Shown in pieces: positions 11,660 through 23,384 of a stretch of DNA of 64,000 bases. Made by a program: the position numbers and the translations under genes. Origin of the DNA: Arenicola marina (taxonomy: Eukaryota; Annelida; Polychaeta; Arenicolidae); contig OZ025255.1 in assembly GCA_964019135.1 (NCBI GenBank), positions 6,820,001-6,884,000 on the forward strand. Reading direction: 5' to 3'. How positions within the stretch are numbered: the first letter of the stretch is position 1; each line of letters opens with the position of its first letter. The notes below the pieces were generated by a model. It was not told the DNA's origin. It did no database searches and was given only the letters and a program-made list of their open reading frames with translations.

Positions 11660-11910
11660 TCTGAGGGCCCCATAGGGGCTTTTTCGACACGGCGACACAG
11701 GCGATTTTTAAAATCGACAACGCGACATTGGGGTTGTCTTAGAATCGACAAGCGACATAAGACTGAGCGACACGCGACATGGAATTTTTCTTAAAATCGA
11801 CACGCGACATGGACCTATTCTTAAAATCGACACGCAACATGGACCTTTTCTTAAAATCGACACGCGACATGGCTACCCCCCCCCCCCCCTCAGGGGCCCT
11901 ACTCTGGGCC
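11660..11910 (-). repeat. 'AGGGCCCC'-ended repeat with internal CGACATGG units
   Basis: The segment starts TGAGGGCCCCATAGGGG and ends with a C-run and TCAGGGGCCCTA, so short inverted ends flank it. Inside are four to five tandem units of about 30 bp built on TCTTAAAATCGACACGCGACATGG. A partial copy in the opposite orientation lies at 6406-6505. It is a possible non-autonomous element whose internal unit has expanded. Confidence 0.55.
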
Positions 11911-11984
11911 TAAAGTATTACTAACTTTTGTATAGAATATCAAAGTCTAAAAGCGGGCCCATTTAGACATGACCAGTCTGTATG

Positions 11985-12060
11985 AAGCCTGGGTAGTGCA
12001 ATGGATAGAGCGGCGGCTTTCTCATTGAATGGTTTTGCGTTCAATTCCCGACGGGGACAA
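11985..12060 (+). repeat. tRNA-derived SINE head (degenerate)
   Basis: It has an A-box-like stretch (TAGTGCAATGGATAGAGC) and, about 30 bases on, a B-box-like stretch (GCGTTCAATTCC), the spacing of a tRNA-type RNA polymerase III promoter. Arms do not pair well enough for a working tRNA, and T-rich sequence follows. I read it as a SINE fragment or tRNA pseudogene. Confidence 0.45.
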
Positions 12061-13559
12061 TTTTTGTAATTTTTTTTAATTTTTTTTATTCATTTGCCGA
12101 TGATAGCAACTAAGCATATTTAGAGTTATGTGGTCTACCTTCTAACTTCCCCATTGTAATAAGTTATTATAAGACTATACAAAATAATCGGAATATCGGT
12201 TCAGCTAGGCTATCGATCGCTACACAACAACGGGAGACACTAACCGAACGAGCCCCATCCTGATCATAGCGTCCCCAACCGCAAATGCATTTTCAATGAA
12301 TACTTTTGTGAGCATTCTTAATTTGTTTTGAATTCTGGAAAATTCCTAAAACTCAGAAGTAATTAAGCAAATAGAACAATTAAACAAATTAGATAACATA
12401 AGAGGATGCACTTGGTAAGCTATATATATTTATATATATATATTGAAACATAAGATAAGATTATCTTTCATAAGATTAAAGTGTTTAAACATTTTTCTTC
12501 TGGCAGATGGTGAAGAAAACTATATGTAGCTCTTACCTTTTGAGCTAATTGTTCCCCAACTGTGCTCCTTCCAGATATAATAGATGGAAAGACAAATTAT
12601 ATGAAATAAACATTGGTGTGTGTATTTACATTTTAATTAAGTTATCACATGTATCAGTTATTTATTTGAGGAATATTAGTGTATATTGTTTTGATAGTAC
12701 ATACATTACCAAGTATATTATATATACCTTGTAACCTGGCTGATACTAAATGTATCCTAATCATACCTTATGCTGCTAATCGATAAATATATCAATATTA
12801 TATATGTATATTCAATTCTATGCATAATAAACTATACCTACTTGCCACATCCACACACACCCATCAAAATGATGATCATTTTACTTCCTTTTGTAATGCT
12901 ATAAAAAAGGGAAATCATACCCAAAAAACTTAGTAATTAAGCTTAAATAATACTGCAAAAAGGTTTATAGATCCATTGCAATCATTACTAAGTTATAGAA
13001 GTAGGCCAATATTCATATCATATAAATATTTCTCACCAATTCAAGATAAACATGTATTTAACAGAATTGACATATGCATCAAATAAATATCAGTTGCGAA
13101 GAAAAGTTGACAGCTGAGGCAACGTTGAAAGCTACCATGTAGTCGCTGCATGAAATATCACATTTTATGGATGATAAGCTTAGATCAAGACTTGGTTGAT
13201 GTATTTCTCATCTGATAACCAATCTTTGAAACTATCAGCTTATAATTACAACAATTAAATATAGAAAGAACATTTTTTATAATTTACATGAATAGTCTAC
13301 TGATGTTGCTCACAGACAAACGTTATCTTATTAAATTTGCTACATCAGTGTGTCATCACAATCAATTAGTCTTGATGTTATTAGTAAGATTATCATCCAC
13401 ACAGATACAAATAAAATGGAGATCTAGAATTCCACTTTGCGCAACCTGGCCTATAATCTGCGTATCAGTGTGACAGCATATTACATGTCCGTGTTCTTTA
13501 CCCGATAAGTGACAAGTTCAAATGAGTTGTACAAAGTGAATGATGACTTTAATGAGGTC
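12061..13559. other. AT-rich sequence upstream of the FRMD promoter
   Basis: This is markedly AT-rich compared with what follows, with a TATATA-rich stretch near 12420-12445. I see no gene, RNA or repeat that I can support. Confidence 0.5.
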
Positions 13560-13808
13560 GAGGCATTGTGCGTTGTTGAGTGAGTCCACTGTTTGGCCCC
13601 GGCAGCATCGCTCCTGTCAGCCGGTCAACGCCCCCTGCTTGAAGACTGAAACGGCGGATGGTTTTGAGAGTATTGTGCGACGCCCTCTAGCGAATGACAC
13701 GCACCTGTAACTGACGGTGAAGGCGGTCGGCGTGATAACAAATATCGCGTTTTTGTGCAAGATTTTTCGGGTCTCTATGGGACGTTGACTAGGCCTACTA
13801 TATTCATC
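13560..13808 (+). promoter_or_regulatory. Probable promoter and 5'UTR of the FRMD3/5-like gene
   Basis: Base composition changes from AT-rich to GC/CpG-rich about 250 bp before the first FRMD exon. There is no obvious TATA box. The frame of the start codon stays open upstream to at least 13731, but the first ATG in that frame is at 13809, so the open upstream part is taken as 5'UTR. The transcription start cannot be placed from sequence alone. Confidence 0.5.
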
Positions 13809-13925
13809 ATGAGCACGTGGAGGAATAAGTTAATTAAGAAGAGCAACAAAAGCTATGAGGATATCCATTACTCATGCACTATTCGGTTCCTGGATGATTC
13901 CGAACCCCTCACAATAACATTTCAG
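13809..13925 (+). CDS. FRMD3/5: FRMD3/5-like exon 1: start and first F1-lobe strands
   Basis: Encodes residues 1-39, MSTWRNKLIKKSNKSY followed by YSCTIRFLDDSEPLTITFQ. The latter matches the first beta-hairpin of the ubiquitin-like F1 lobe (human FRMD5 reads YSCTVRLLDDSE in the same place). The ATG at 13809 has A at -3 and is the first ATG in frame. A basic N-terminal tail (K/R rich, residues 5-14) precedes the FERM fold. The exon ends CAG before GTTCGT, phase 0, which fits exon 2. A following 29.4-kb intron separates it from the rest. Confidence 0.88.
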
Positions 13926-14637
13926 GTTCGTAAATCATGTTGCCATGTCTGATGTTTGGAGGATGTTTGGACACCTTTTGATTTGCCTTTTGTACATTCA
14001 TTTTTACGTTCAAATTACATGTACCTTGCATATGGCACTCGCACTTCCATCCGTGTGGCGGGTAGCCGAAGGATCATTATGCATACAAAATTACAGCTTA
14101 GCTTCGATTAATGCAAAGCTTATTAAAGTTATGTATATAAATTACAGCAAATTTCTCTAAGACTGGTCTAATAACTTCATAAATTTAATTTTTTTTGGTA
14201 GAAATTGAGCTTACCTGGCTAAATGCATGTTAGATGGCAAATGTGTCAACTAGGCATGCTTATATATGGTATACCAGTGTATACTAAATACAGGAGCCTC
14301 AAAAGTGGGTGGCTGGTGACGCGCTAGCTATTCACCACATTACCAATGATAAAAGCAAACTGTATGTGGTGTAAGATTTGCCCATGTGTGTTGCCACAGT
14401 GGCGAAAAAATACAAAAATGGTCAGGTTTTCGATCAACGATTAAAATACAATTTCGCGAAATGATTAGCGAGGGTGACATGGTTTCCTAGTTGAAGGGGG
14501 GAGGGGCAGCTTATGGGTACCAGATTATGTGGAACTCGCTCCAACCTAACAGTACCCAAGTGGGGTTGGAGAGAGATGGGGCTTTCATGGGTAAAAACAC
14601 CATATGACTGCCCCCCATCATTTAGACTACCCCTTGT

Positions 14638-14974
14638 CTGGGCTCGCGCTAGGATATTTTTTTCATTAGCCAATTTGGCTAATTCCGTGGAAAAGCATTA
14701 GCCAAATATATTGGTTATCAATTGGTTATAAATCTCATAATTGGAGATGAATGTAGTAGAACTACCATGTAATGTGTTTTCCAGGCACATCTATGCCTCG
14801 ATAGCCAGAGGAACAGTTGATAAATGGGGTTAAACACTTATAAAACATGAATAAAAATGTGTTTGTAGTTGAAATTTTATATTCGCCATTTTGGCGAGTG
14901 TCCAGGAAGTTCTTATCGCCAAATCCCGAATTTTCTCGCCAAATGGCTATTGGCGAATGCTAACGCGAGCCCAG
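14638..14974 (+). mobile_element. MITE-like element, copy 1
   Basis: Bounded by CTGGGCTCGCGCTAG at the left and its near-complement CTAACGCGAGCCCAG at the right, 337 bp. Inside are ATTAGCCAATTTGGCTAAT and ATTCGCCATTTTGGCGA, themselves inverted repeats. It has no coding capacity. A second copy lies 588 bp downstream in opposite orientation. Confidence 0.7.
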
Positions 14975-15274
14975 CTTGTCACCGTCAGCATCACCAGTCC
15001 TTAACCGAGGTTGAGGCAAGACTGGAATGGACCAGGATTGTATAGAATGCAAGATTCAGGTAAAAAGAGAATTCCGAAGTTAGATTTTCCTTGCATCCTC
15101 GCGTTTTGGTTGTTGATCGAAGACCAGACCATTTGTGGTGACACCAATCTTGCCCACATACAGTCTGTTTTCCCCATTGGCAATGTGTGGAGTGGAGCGA
15201 TGTCCCCAAGGGTAACCCCTATTCTTTACGAAAAAAAGACCTGGGATCTTTATCCTGTGATCACACAGACTTGG

Positions 15275-15385
15275 CTACAACAGGGCTCGAACCATTGATC
15301 TATGTGCTGTTAGGCTCTCAGGTGACCAGAGCACTCAATGCGAGCATTCTAGTCCACTGTGCTATCGCGCTAGCTCCCTTAATGC
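15275..15385 (-). repeat. tRNA-like SINE segment, reverse strand
   Basis: On the minus strand the segment reads TAGCACAGTGGACTAGAATG (A-box-like) and, about 60 bases on, ATGGTTCGAGCCC (B-box-like). The wide spacing would fit a tRNA with a long variable arm or a SINE head. It lies between the two inverted MITE-like copies. Confidence 0.4.
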
Positions 15386-15561
15386 TAGGTTTCCAAAATC
15401 TGCTTGGAAGGGTTTATTTTTCATTGATCGGTTCTATGTCACCACTGACAGATCTGCTTGGTTTGTTCATATTTTTAGAGCCCCTCCCCCCAGTTCCCAG
15501 TTCCCCATCAAATTTGTATAATAACACTCCCATCCGGGCATTTTTTTGTAGGGTGGAAATA

Positions 15562-15853
15562 CTGGGCTCGCGTTAGCATTCGCCAATAGCCATTTGGCGA
15601 GAAAATTTGGGATTTGGCGATAAGAACTTCCTGGACACTCGCCAAAATGGCGAGTATAAAATTTCAACTATAAACACATTTTTATTCATGTTTTTTTCAA
15701 CAAATGGAACCAGAAAATCCTCGAACAAAACTGGCGGAAGTTTACACGACATAAGTCCATTTATAACCAATATATTTGGCTAATTTTGGCTAATGTTTTT
15801 CCACAGAATTAGCCAAATTGGCTAATGAAAAAAATATCCTAGCGCGAGCCCAG
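15562..15853 (-). mobile_element. MITE-like element, copy 2 (inverted relative to copy 1)
   Basis: Starts CTGGGCTCGCGTTAGC and ends CTAGCGCGAGCCCAG, 292 bp. Its sequence is that of the 14638-14974 element read backwards, with different internal deletions or insertions. The copies are diverged, so they are not the product of a recent duplication. Together they form a large stem around 590 bp. Confidence 0.7.
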
Positions 15854-17464
15854 AAATACAACATATATATGTGGCTAATCAGATCTGTGTGTGGCTGAAA
15901 AAAATTAGTGTTTGTGGCCACAGTGGCTAATTGAAATGAATTGCTAGAGCACACCCAGGGTGTAGGGTGAGGGGTTTGGCTACTAACTAACTAACTAACT
16001 AAGCTTAACTACAGTGGGATTCCTAGAAGGGGTAAAATGACATCATGACATAAAACTGAAGCCAATAACATCTTTGATAAACCCATTAAATAAATACATA
16101 TGCAATAGTTTGTGATATTTAGCACCTAGACCAAGTTACCTACAATTTGTAATATCCATTACATTATCAGCAGCTTGCAAGCTGATCCTAGATCATCATG
16201 GCTAGTCTATTCCTGTATGGAGCAAGGCTCTGATTCTGGACAGAAAAAGCTCTCTCACACCCAGCTGTTTATATAGACAAATGTATTTACATTACATCCT
16301 TATGACCCCTCACATCTCAATGAAATGTGTCATTTGAAATTTTTGTGTCGCACATCACGCCGGATGTGTAACTATCAGAGTCACTGCATGTCCGATATTC
16401 AACTTCTTTACCCTATTTTTATGATACAATATGAAAAAATGCCACTTTTCCATGCATTAACCATACATGCAATATGCAGCTATTATTACATAACCACTTG
16501 CTTTTGGTGTGAGATTTCCCTGTTGTGATGGGCATCGGTATATATGTACTTCTACAGTTCTGCCTTGCGGAAGCCAGACCTTATATTCTGACATGTGCCC
16601 AACATTGTTAACCAGTGCCCATAGTTGCGTTTAATTCTGCGCTCTCACGTTGTTTGTTGTGAAAGGCTGTAAGAACTGACAGATCTATATTCCTTTGATG
16701 GGTGTGCAGAGCACAGTTTCAGCGTCACCGGCTTGACACCCTACAGCTTACAGTCGACCAATAGATGCAGGTCAGTAGGATTAGGCATCGCTTATGTAGG
16801 TGGTTGATGCGTCGCATGGTCAGTTAAGCTGTGTTGCATTTGTATGGACGTAGTGGAGTGAGGTGTGCATCATCATTATTGGCAGGGCGCCCAATGTTGA
16901 CTTGACTCGTAAAGTGGCAGGGCATCGTTGGGAAGCGACAGTCGATGATGTAACTAAGATACAGCTGTTGTCTTAGACTCTGGGCCATAAAGAAAATTGA
17001 TACCGGATCAGTGACAAGGCAGGGGTTCTACAATTGGCGCCAGAGTATTTGGCTTCATTCGCTGGATGTGATTATGAGAATTAACTGGGGACGATCAAGG
17101 AACGAACCCGATCTCTCGGCCACGGTCAAGTTCGTAGGGGAGGCGGGCTGGGGGTATCTCAAGAGAAAACCTTGGACTTGAGTCATATATAAGAATTGGA
17201 TGTGATGAAAAAAAAGTGCAACTTATGCATCAGGAATTACAATACCTATTCTCACCCTGGCATATACGTTTATAAGGTACCTCAAGGTAATTGTATAGTT
17301 GTCCACTATTTCCCCAATGTTGCCTACAAAAAAAAAGTTTACACCCATATCATATATGTGTGACCCTTGAGCGATAATAGGGAAGAGGTTGCCTTCAGGG
17401 TAGTTAAAAGCTCATAACCTAATCCCATCTCTGAAAAAAATCATGTACACTTATGCCTAAAGTT

Positions 17465-17590
17465 AAGTTAAGTGTTAGCACACTAGACCCTGCATATCAA
17501 TAGGTACTGTGTTCAAATCCAGGCCCAGTCACCTAATCTGGTGCATGTTTCATCCTTCAGCATCCTGAAAGGTTCTGGCCCAGGTTATCA
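17465..17590 (+). repeat. tRNA-derived SINE fragment
   Basis: GTGTTAGCACACTAG (A-box region) is followed by GGTACTGTGTTCAAATCC (B-box) and then CACCTAATCTGGTGCATG. The same order, with similar sequence in the tail (GGGCATGTTTCA), is found at 46518-46625, so both belong to one SINE family. Confidence 0.55.
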
Positions 17591-18426
17591 CACCCTTGGC
17601 CCTTGTATCAACACTACTTCAGCTTAAAACACTGATTCATTTCTAATTTATTTATAAATTTAGAAGTACTTAGCGGTAAATTCACTTACGAGAGAAAGAA
17701 CATTGCAGGAAGTGAAGGGAGGAGGGAGTGTAGATAGTAATATGAACTTACTGACAACAGTGCTACCACTGCCCTGATGGATGTGGTGGTGGTGATTGAG
17801 GCTAGGCAATGGAAGGGTCTTTTGAGACCTCTGCAGTGGCTACTCATGATGACTATTATAGCAGTAGCCTTGGTAAATAGTCAATGCAATTGCAGTTAAT
17901 GGTGTGGCACCTTATTGTGCCGCCACATTGGAATCTACCACACATACAGCTTTGGATAAATATCTTCTAAATCAACATTAATTCATGGATTTAATGTTTC
18001 TGCTTTAAAAGCATCTTATTGAAAGTAAAACCCATTATCATGTGATTATATTCAGATGTATACAAAAAAGTTATTGGGAGTTGTGCAATATAATACCACA
18101 ATATTACACTGTATTACAAGAGAAGGACACAGCAGCAAGTTCTATTTCATGCAGTGATGAGTCAGACATGTAACTTTAGCTACTGCCATTTGAGAGCAGA
18201 TGCCTGTGTAAATACCTTGGCATTGATCGTCGTGCACAAAGGTCCATATGTAGCTCTATGTAGTCATAGAGAATGTGCTTGCTGGGTCTGGGCTGTGGTG
18301 CAATCAATAGGAGGTAGGCTACATCAATACTTTTAATGTCACAGTGTCTGTGCTGCTTACTCCAGCATTTCTGAAATGTATGCTTTTCTATGGCCACTGG
18401 TTTGCATTTACGCTTGTCTCTCACAC

Positions 18427-19246
18427 ATGTTGATATTGGACCAGGTGTCTGTCACATGTTGATATTGGACCAGGTGTCTGTCATACATGTTGATATTGGA
18501 CCAGGTGTCTGTCACACATATTGATATTGGACCAGGTGTCTGTCACACATGTTGATATTGGACCAGGTGTCTGTCACACATGTTGATATTAGACCAGGTG
18601 GCTGTCACACATGTTGATATTGGACCAGGTGTCTGTCACACATGTTGATATTGGACCAGGTGTCTGTCATACATGTTGATATTGGACCAGGTGTCTGTCA
18701 CATATTGATATAGGACCAGGTGTCTGTCACACATATTGATATTGGACCAGGTGTCTGTCACACATGTTGATATTGGACCAGGTGTCTGTCACACATGTTG
18801 ATATTGGACCAGGTGTCTGTCATACATGTTGATATTAGACCAGGTGGCTGTCACACATGTTGATATTGGACCAGGTGGCTGTCACACATGTTGATATTGG
18901 ACCAGGTGTCTGTCACACATGTTGATATTGGACCAGGTGTCTGTCACACATGTTGATATTGGACCAGGTGTCTGTCACACATGTTGATATTGGACCAGGT
19001 GTCTGTCACACATGTTGATATTGGACCAGGTGTCTGTCACACATGTTGATATTGGACCAGGTGGCTGTCACACATGTTGATATTGGACCAGGTGTCTGTC
19101 ACACATGTTGATATTGGACCAGGTGTCTGTCACACATGTTGATATTAGACCAGGTGGCTGTCACACATGTTGATATTGGACCAGGTGTCTGTCACACATG
19201 TTGATATTGGACCAGGTGTCTGTCACACATGTTGATATTGGACCAG
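18427..19246. repeat. 31-bp minisatellite, about 26 copies
   Basis: The unit is near CACATGTTGATATTGGACCA + GGTGTCTGTCA, with few differences between copies. It lies in intron 1. Its last unit runs without a gap into the next array at GGACCAGGTATAGCG. Confidence 0.95.
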
Positions 19247-20137
19247 GTATAGCGTGCACGGTGTGTGTGTGTCGCCTTGTATAGCGTGCACGGTGTGTAT
19301 GTGTCGCCTTGTATAGCGTGCACGGTGTGTATGTGTCGCCTTGTATAGCGTGCACGGTATGTGTCGCCTTGTATAGCGTGCACAGTGTGTATGTGGCGCC
19401 TTGTATAGCGTGCACGGTGTGTATGTGGCGCCTTGTATAGCGTGCACGGTGTCCGTGTGTCGCCTTGTATAGCGTGCACGGTGTGTATGTGGCGCCTTGT
19501 ATAGCGTGCACGGTATGTGTCGCCTTATATAGCGTGCACGGTGTGTATGTGGCGCATTGTATAGCGTGCACGGTGTGTATGTGTCGCCTTGTATAGCGTG
19601 CACGGTGTGTATGTGGCGCCTTGTATAGCGTGCACGGTATGTGTCGCCTTGTATAGCGTGCACGGTATGTGTCGCCTTGTATAGCGTGCACGGTATGTGT
19701 CGCCTTGTATAGCGTGCACGGTATGTGTCGCCTTGTATAGTGTGCACGGTATGTGTCGCCTTGTATAGCGTGCACGGTATGTGTCACCTTGTATAGCGTG
19801 CACGGTGTGTATGTGGCGCCTTGTATAGCGTGCACGGTGTGTGTGTGTCGCCTTGTATAGCGTGCACGGTGTGTGTGTCGCCTTGTATAGCGTGCACGGT
19901 GTGTGTGTGTCGCCTTGTATAGCGTGCACGGTGTGTGTGTGGCGCCTTGTATAGCGTGCACGGTGTCTGTGTGTCGCCTTGTATAGCGTGCACGGTGTGT
20001 GTGTGTCGCCTTGTATAGCGTGCACGGTGTGTGTGTGTCGCCTTGTATAGCGTGCACGGTGTCTGTGTGTCGCCTTGTATAGCGTGCACGGTGTGTGTGT
20101 GTCGCCTTGTATAGCGTGCACGGTGTGTGTGTGGCGC
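19247..20137. repeat. 28/32-bp minisatellite, about 30 copies
   Basis: The unit is near TATAGCGTGCACGGTGTGTG + TGTGTCGCCTTG, with a short variant (CACGGTATGTGTCGCC) mostly at 19500-19800. GTGCAC and the TG run make it alternating purine-pyrimidine (Z-DNA-prone). Long reverse-strand frames (repeats of HAIQGDTHTPCTLYK) are by-products of the array. Confidence 0.95.
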
Positions 20138-21584
20138 CCCGTGTATAAGTGGTCAGCTGCTACTGCTGTTCCTGCCGCTCGCGTGAATTGACTTCCCAGG
20201 CGACCGTGACCTTGACCTGGGAGCTGCCTTATCCCTAAGCACTCTAAGGAGTCTGCCGACGGCGCTTGACGTGGCGCTCGTCACTCTTGGCTTGTCTCTG
20301 AGGTGCGCCGGTGTGTGGATCGTGTCTCCTGTGTGCATGGCTGGTGTACTAGCCTGTCCGGGGGGAAGGAGGGGGGGGGGGGCTGGTACGCGGCTGGTAC
20401 GAGTCTTCGGTTGGATCATGTCCCTAGAGCGCCGCTTAGTGATGGCGCCGTGCTATGTCCAGAGGAATGTGACCGCAGCATGACTGAACCCACTCGTTAT
20501 ATGGTCTGCTTTTAGTCACCCTCACTCTCTGCCTTTGACTCGCTCCGCTAGTGCTCCATTATATCTCTGTTGTCGCCTACGTCCTGAATGCATTTTCGCA
20601 CTCGCTCGCCAGGGCGGCGCTGCGCAGATTGATAGGAAAAATGCGTCGCACATTTCTACAAATTAGTGCTGGGACCCAGCCTAAGCCTGAAAACGCTTGC
20701 AATCAGGTGATGAAAAGAAAGATTTCTGTCACAATTATTACTTTTTCGAAAGGTTACAAGATGTGTTTTGCTGTATTAAATACGCAAAGCTCGTTATTTT
20801 TATGTTTGATTGTTGAAAACTATAATGTTGCAGAAAATTACAGCTGATTTGACCGTTTTTCAAGAATCTTGATATTTGCCCCCGGCCGACAGCAGCGGTA
20901 AAAGCGGAGCTTGCGTAGCGCCACCGTGCGGGGAGCTTGAGTCAGCCCCTCTCTCGACGTATACGAGGTTCTCGTACACGGCCCGCCACTGTTTGTCTTC
21001 TGTATGCCCTGCTTTGAGCCCTTACACCTGCCGACGGAGGATTTTAAATATACTGCAAGTTTGCTCAAGAATAGTGCATTGTGTTTTATACTTATACTGT
21101 GGTTGGGCGACAAGGGCTGCAGACCTGGCCGTCTGTCTTCGTGCAATTTTGAAATAATTATGCATCATTGGTCTGTAGAGGCTGTGTTTCTCGCTGCGGT
21201 ATTTTATGCCGCCTTATCGACGATAAACAGATTTCACTCTGACTGGCCCTGTTGGCTGGTTATTTTGGCAGATCATAGCTGATTGGTCATATGGCAGACT
21301 CGGCCCCGGCACTGGCACGTCCGTTGTACTCGGCCCAGTGTACCCCCCTCCCTTCCTCCGTCGCTATGAGCCTGATAACATTAGGGCCCGGCCCAGTGTA
21401 CCCCCCTCCCCTCCTCCGTCGCTATGAGCCTGATAACATCAGGGCCCGGCCCATGATGAACAGAATCGACTTCCACCCGTCGTAGCCAATGTCGCCCCCT
21501 CCCGGTATATTCTCTTTTTCACGATTTTTAAGGATGGCTGCTGTTAATGTCACTCTAGTTCACCGTGATAAATTGAGCCAGTGC
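20138..21584. other. Intron 1 spacer; one 70-bp duplication
   Basis: No gene supported. A segment containing CGGCCCAGTGTACCCCCCTC and GCTATGAGCCTGATAACAT is duplicated in tandem at about 21331-21450. A G-run lies at 20360-20382. Confidence 0.5.
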
Positions 21585-23257
21585 CTACATAAGGAGCCCA
21601 CGGCCGTGTTTCTGTAATAGTTCTATCTAAGGAGCCCACGGCCGTATTTCTGTAATAGTTCTATATAAGGAGCCCACGGCCGTGTTTCAGCAATAGTTCT
21701 ATATAAGGAGCCCACGGCCGTGTTTTCGCAATAGTTCTATATAAGGAGCCCACGGCCGTGTTTCTGTAATAGTTCTATCTAAGGAGCCCACGGCCGTGTT
21801 TCTGTAATAGTTCTATATAAGGAGCCCACGGCCGTGTTTCAGTAATAGTTCTATATAAGGAGCCCACGGCCGTGTTTCAGCAATAGTTCTATATAAGGAG
21901 CCCACGGCCGTGTTTTCGCAATAGTTCTATAAAAGGAGCCCACGGCCGTGTTTCTGTAATAGTTCTATATAAGGAGCCCACGGCCGTGTTTCTGTAATAG
22001 TTCTATATAAGGAGCCCACGGCCGTGTTTCAGTAATAGTTCTATATAAGGAGCCCACGGCCGTGTTTCAGCAATAGTTCTATATAAGGAGCCCACGGCCG
22101 TGTTTTCGCAATAGTTCTATATAAGGAGCCCACGGCCGTGTTTCTGTAATAGTTCTATATAAGGAGTCCACGGCCGTGTTTCTGTAATAGTTCTATATAA
22201 GGAGCCCACGGCCGTGTTTCAATAATAGTTCTATATAAGGAGCCCACGGCCGTGTTTCTGCAATAGTTCTATATAAGGAGCCCACGGCCGTGTTTCAGCA
22301 ATAGTTCTATATAAGGAGCCCACGGCCGTGTTTCAATAATAGTTCTATATAAGGAGCCCACGGCCGTGTTTTCGCAATAGTTCTATATAAGGAGCCCACG
22401 GCCGTGTTTCTGTAATAGTTCTATATAAGGAGCCCACGGCCGTGTTTCTGTAATAGTTCTATATAAGGAGCCCACGGCCGTGTTTCAATAATAGTTCTAT
22501 ATAAGGAGCCCACGGCCGTGTTTCAGCAATAGTTCTATATAAGGAGCCCACGGCCGTGTTTCAATAATAGTTCTATATAAGGAGCCCACGGCCGTGTTTC
22601 AGCAATAGTTCTATATAAGGAGCCCACGGCCGTGTTTAAGTAATAGTTCTATATAAGGAGCCCACGGCCGTGTTTCAATAATAGTTCTATATAAGGAGCC
22701 CACGGCCGTGTTTCAGCAATAGTTTTATATAAGGAGCCCACGGCCGTGTTTCAGCAATAGTTCTATATAAGGAGCCCACGGCCGTGTTTCTGTAATAGTT
22801 CTATATAAGGAGCCCACGGCCGTGTTTCAATAATAGTTCTATATAAGGAGCCCACGGCCGTGTTTCAGCAATAGTTCTATATAAGGAGCCCACGGCCGTG
22901 TTTCAGCAATAGTTCTATATAAGGAGCCCACGGCCGTGTTTCAATAATAGTTCTATATAAGGAGCCCACGGCCGTGTTTCAGCAATAGTTCTATATAAGG
23001 AGCCCACGGCCGTGTTTAAGTAATAGTTCTATATAAGGAGCCCACGGCCGTGTTTCAATAATAGTTCTATATAAGGAGCCCACGGCCGTGTTTCAGCAAT
23101 AGTTCTATATAAGGAGCCCACGGCCGTGTTTAAGTAATAGTTCTATATAAGGAGCCCACGGCCGTGTTTCAATAATAGTTCTATATAAGGAGCCCACGGC
23201 CGTGTTTCAGCAATAGTTTTATATAAGGAGCCCACGGCCGTGTTTCAATAATAGTTT
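21585..23257. repeat. 38-bp minisatellite with TATA-like and palindromic core, about 44 copies
   Basis: The unit is near CTATATAAGGAGCCCACGGC + CGTGTTTCAGCAATAGTT. Each unit holds TATATAAGG and the 10-bp palindrome CACGGCCGTG. Variation is concentrated in the 7-8 bases after GTGTTT (CTGTAAT, CAGTAAT, CAGCAAT, TCGCAAT, CAATAAT, AAGTAAT). In the first third these subtypes recur in a fixed five-unit order, so groups of units were copied together. Confidence 0.96.
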
Positions 23258-23384
23258 TAATTCAACTTTATAACGTGTCACAGTGTGTTGCCTAGTTAAT
23301 GGTGTATTATTGCGGGGACGTTGCACATTGAAGCAGTACTCCGCTGTACACGGTGAACATGTCGCCATGTTATCCTTGGAGGCC

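Larger units (their letters stand above)
13926..18426. other. Intron 1, first part (MITE/SINE cluster, otherwise nothing seen)
   Basis: Apart from the MITE-like pair, the two SINE-like segments and a short (CTAA)n run near 15981-16001, I see nothing here that I can name. The sequence is moderately AT-rich and without credible coding potential. Confidence 0.6.

Noticed and set aside
11985-12060. Functional tRNA gene
   Set aside because: The A- and B-box-like parts are present, but the acceptor and T arms do not pair. It is more likely a SINE head or tRNA relic.
13755-13808. Start of the FRMD protein upstream of 13809
   Set aside because: The frame is open but begins with GTG, not ATG. The first ATG in frame is at 13809 and has a suitable context.
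19161-20121. Reverse-strand frames of up to 298 codons (HAIQGDTHTPCTLYK repeats)
   Set aside because: By-product of the 28/32-bp minisatellite; several frames are open together.
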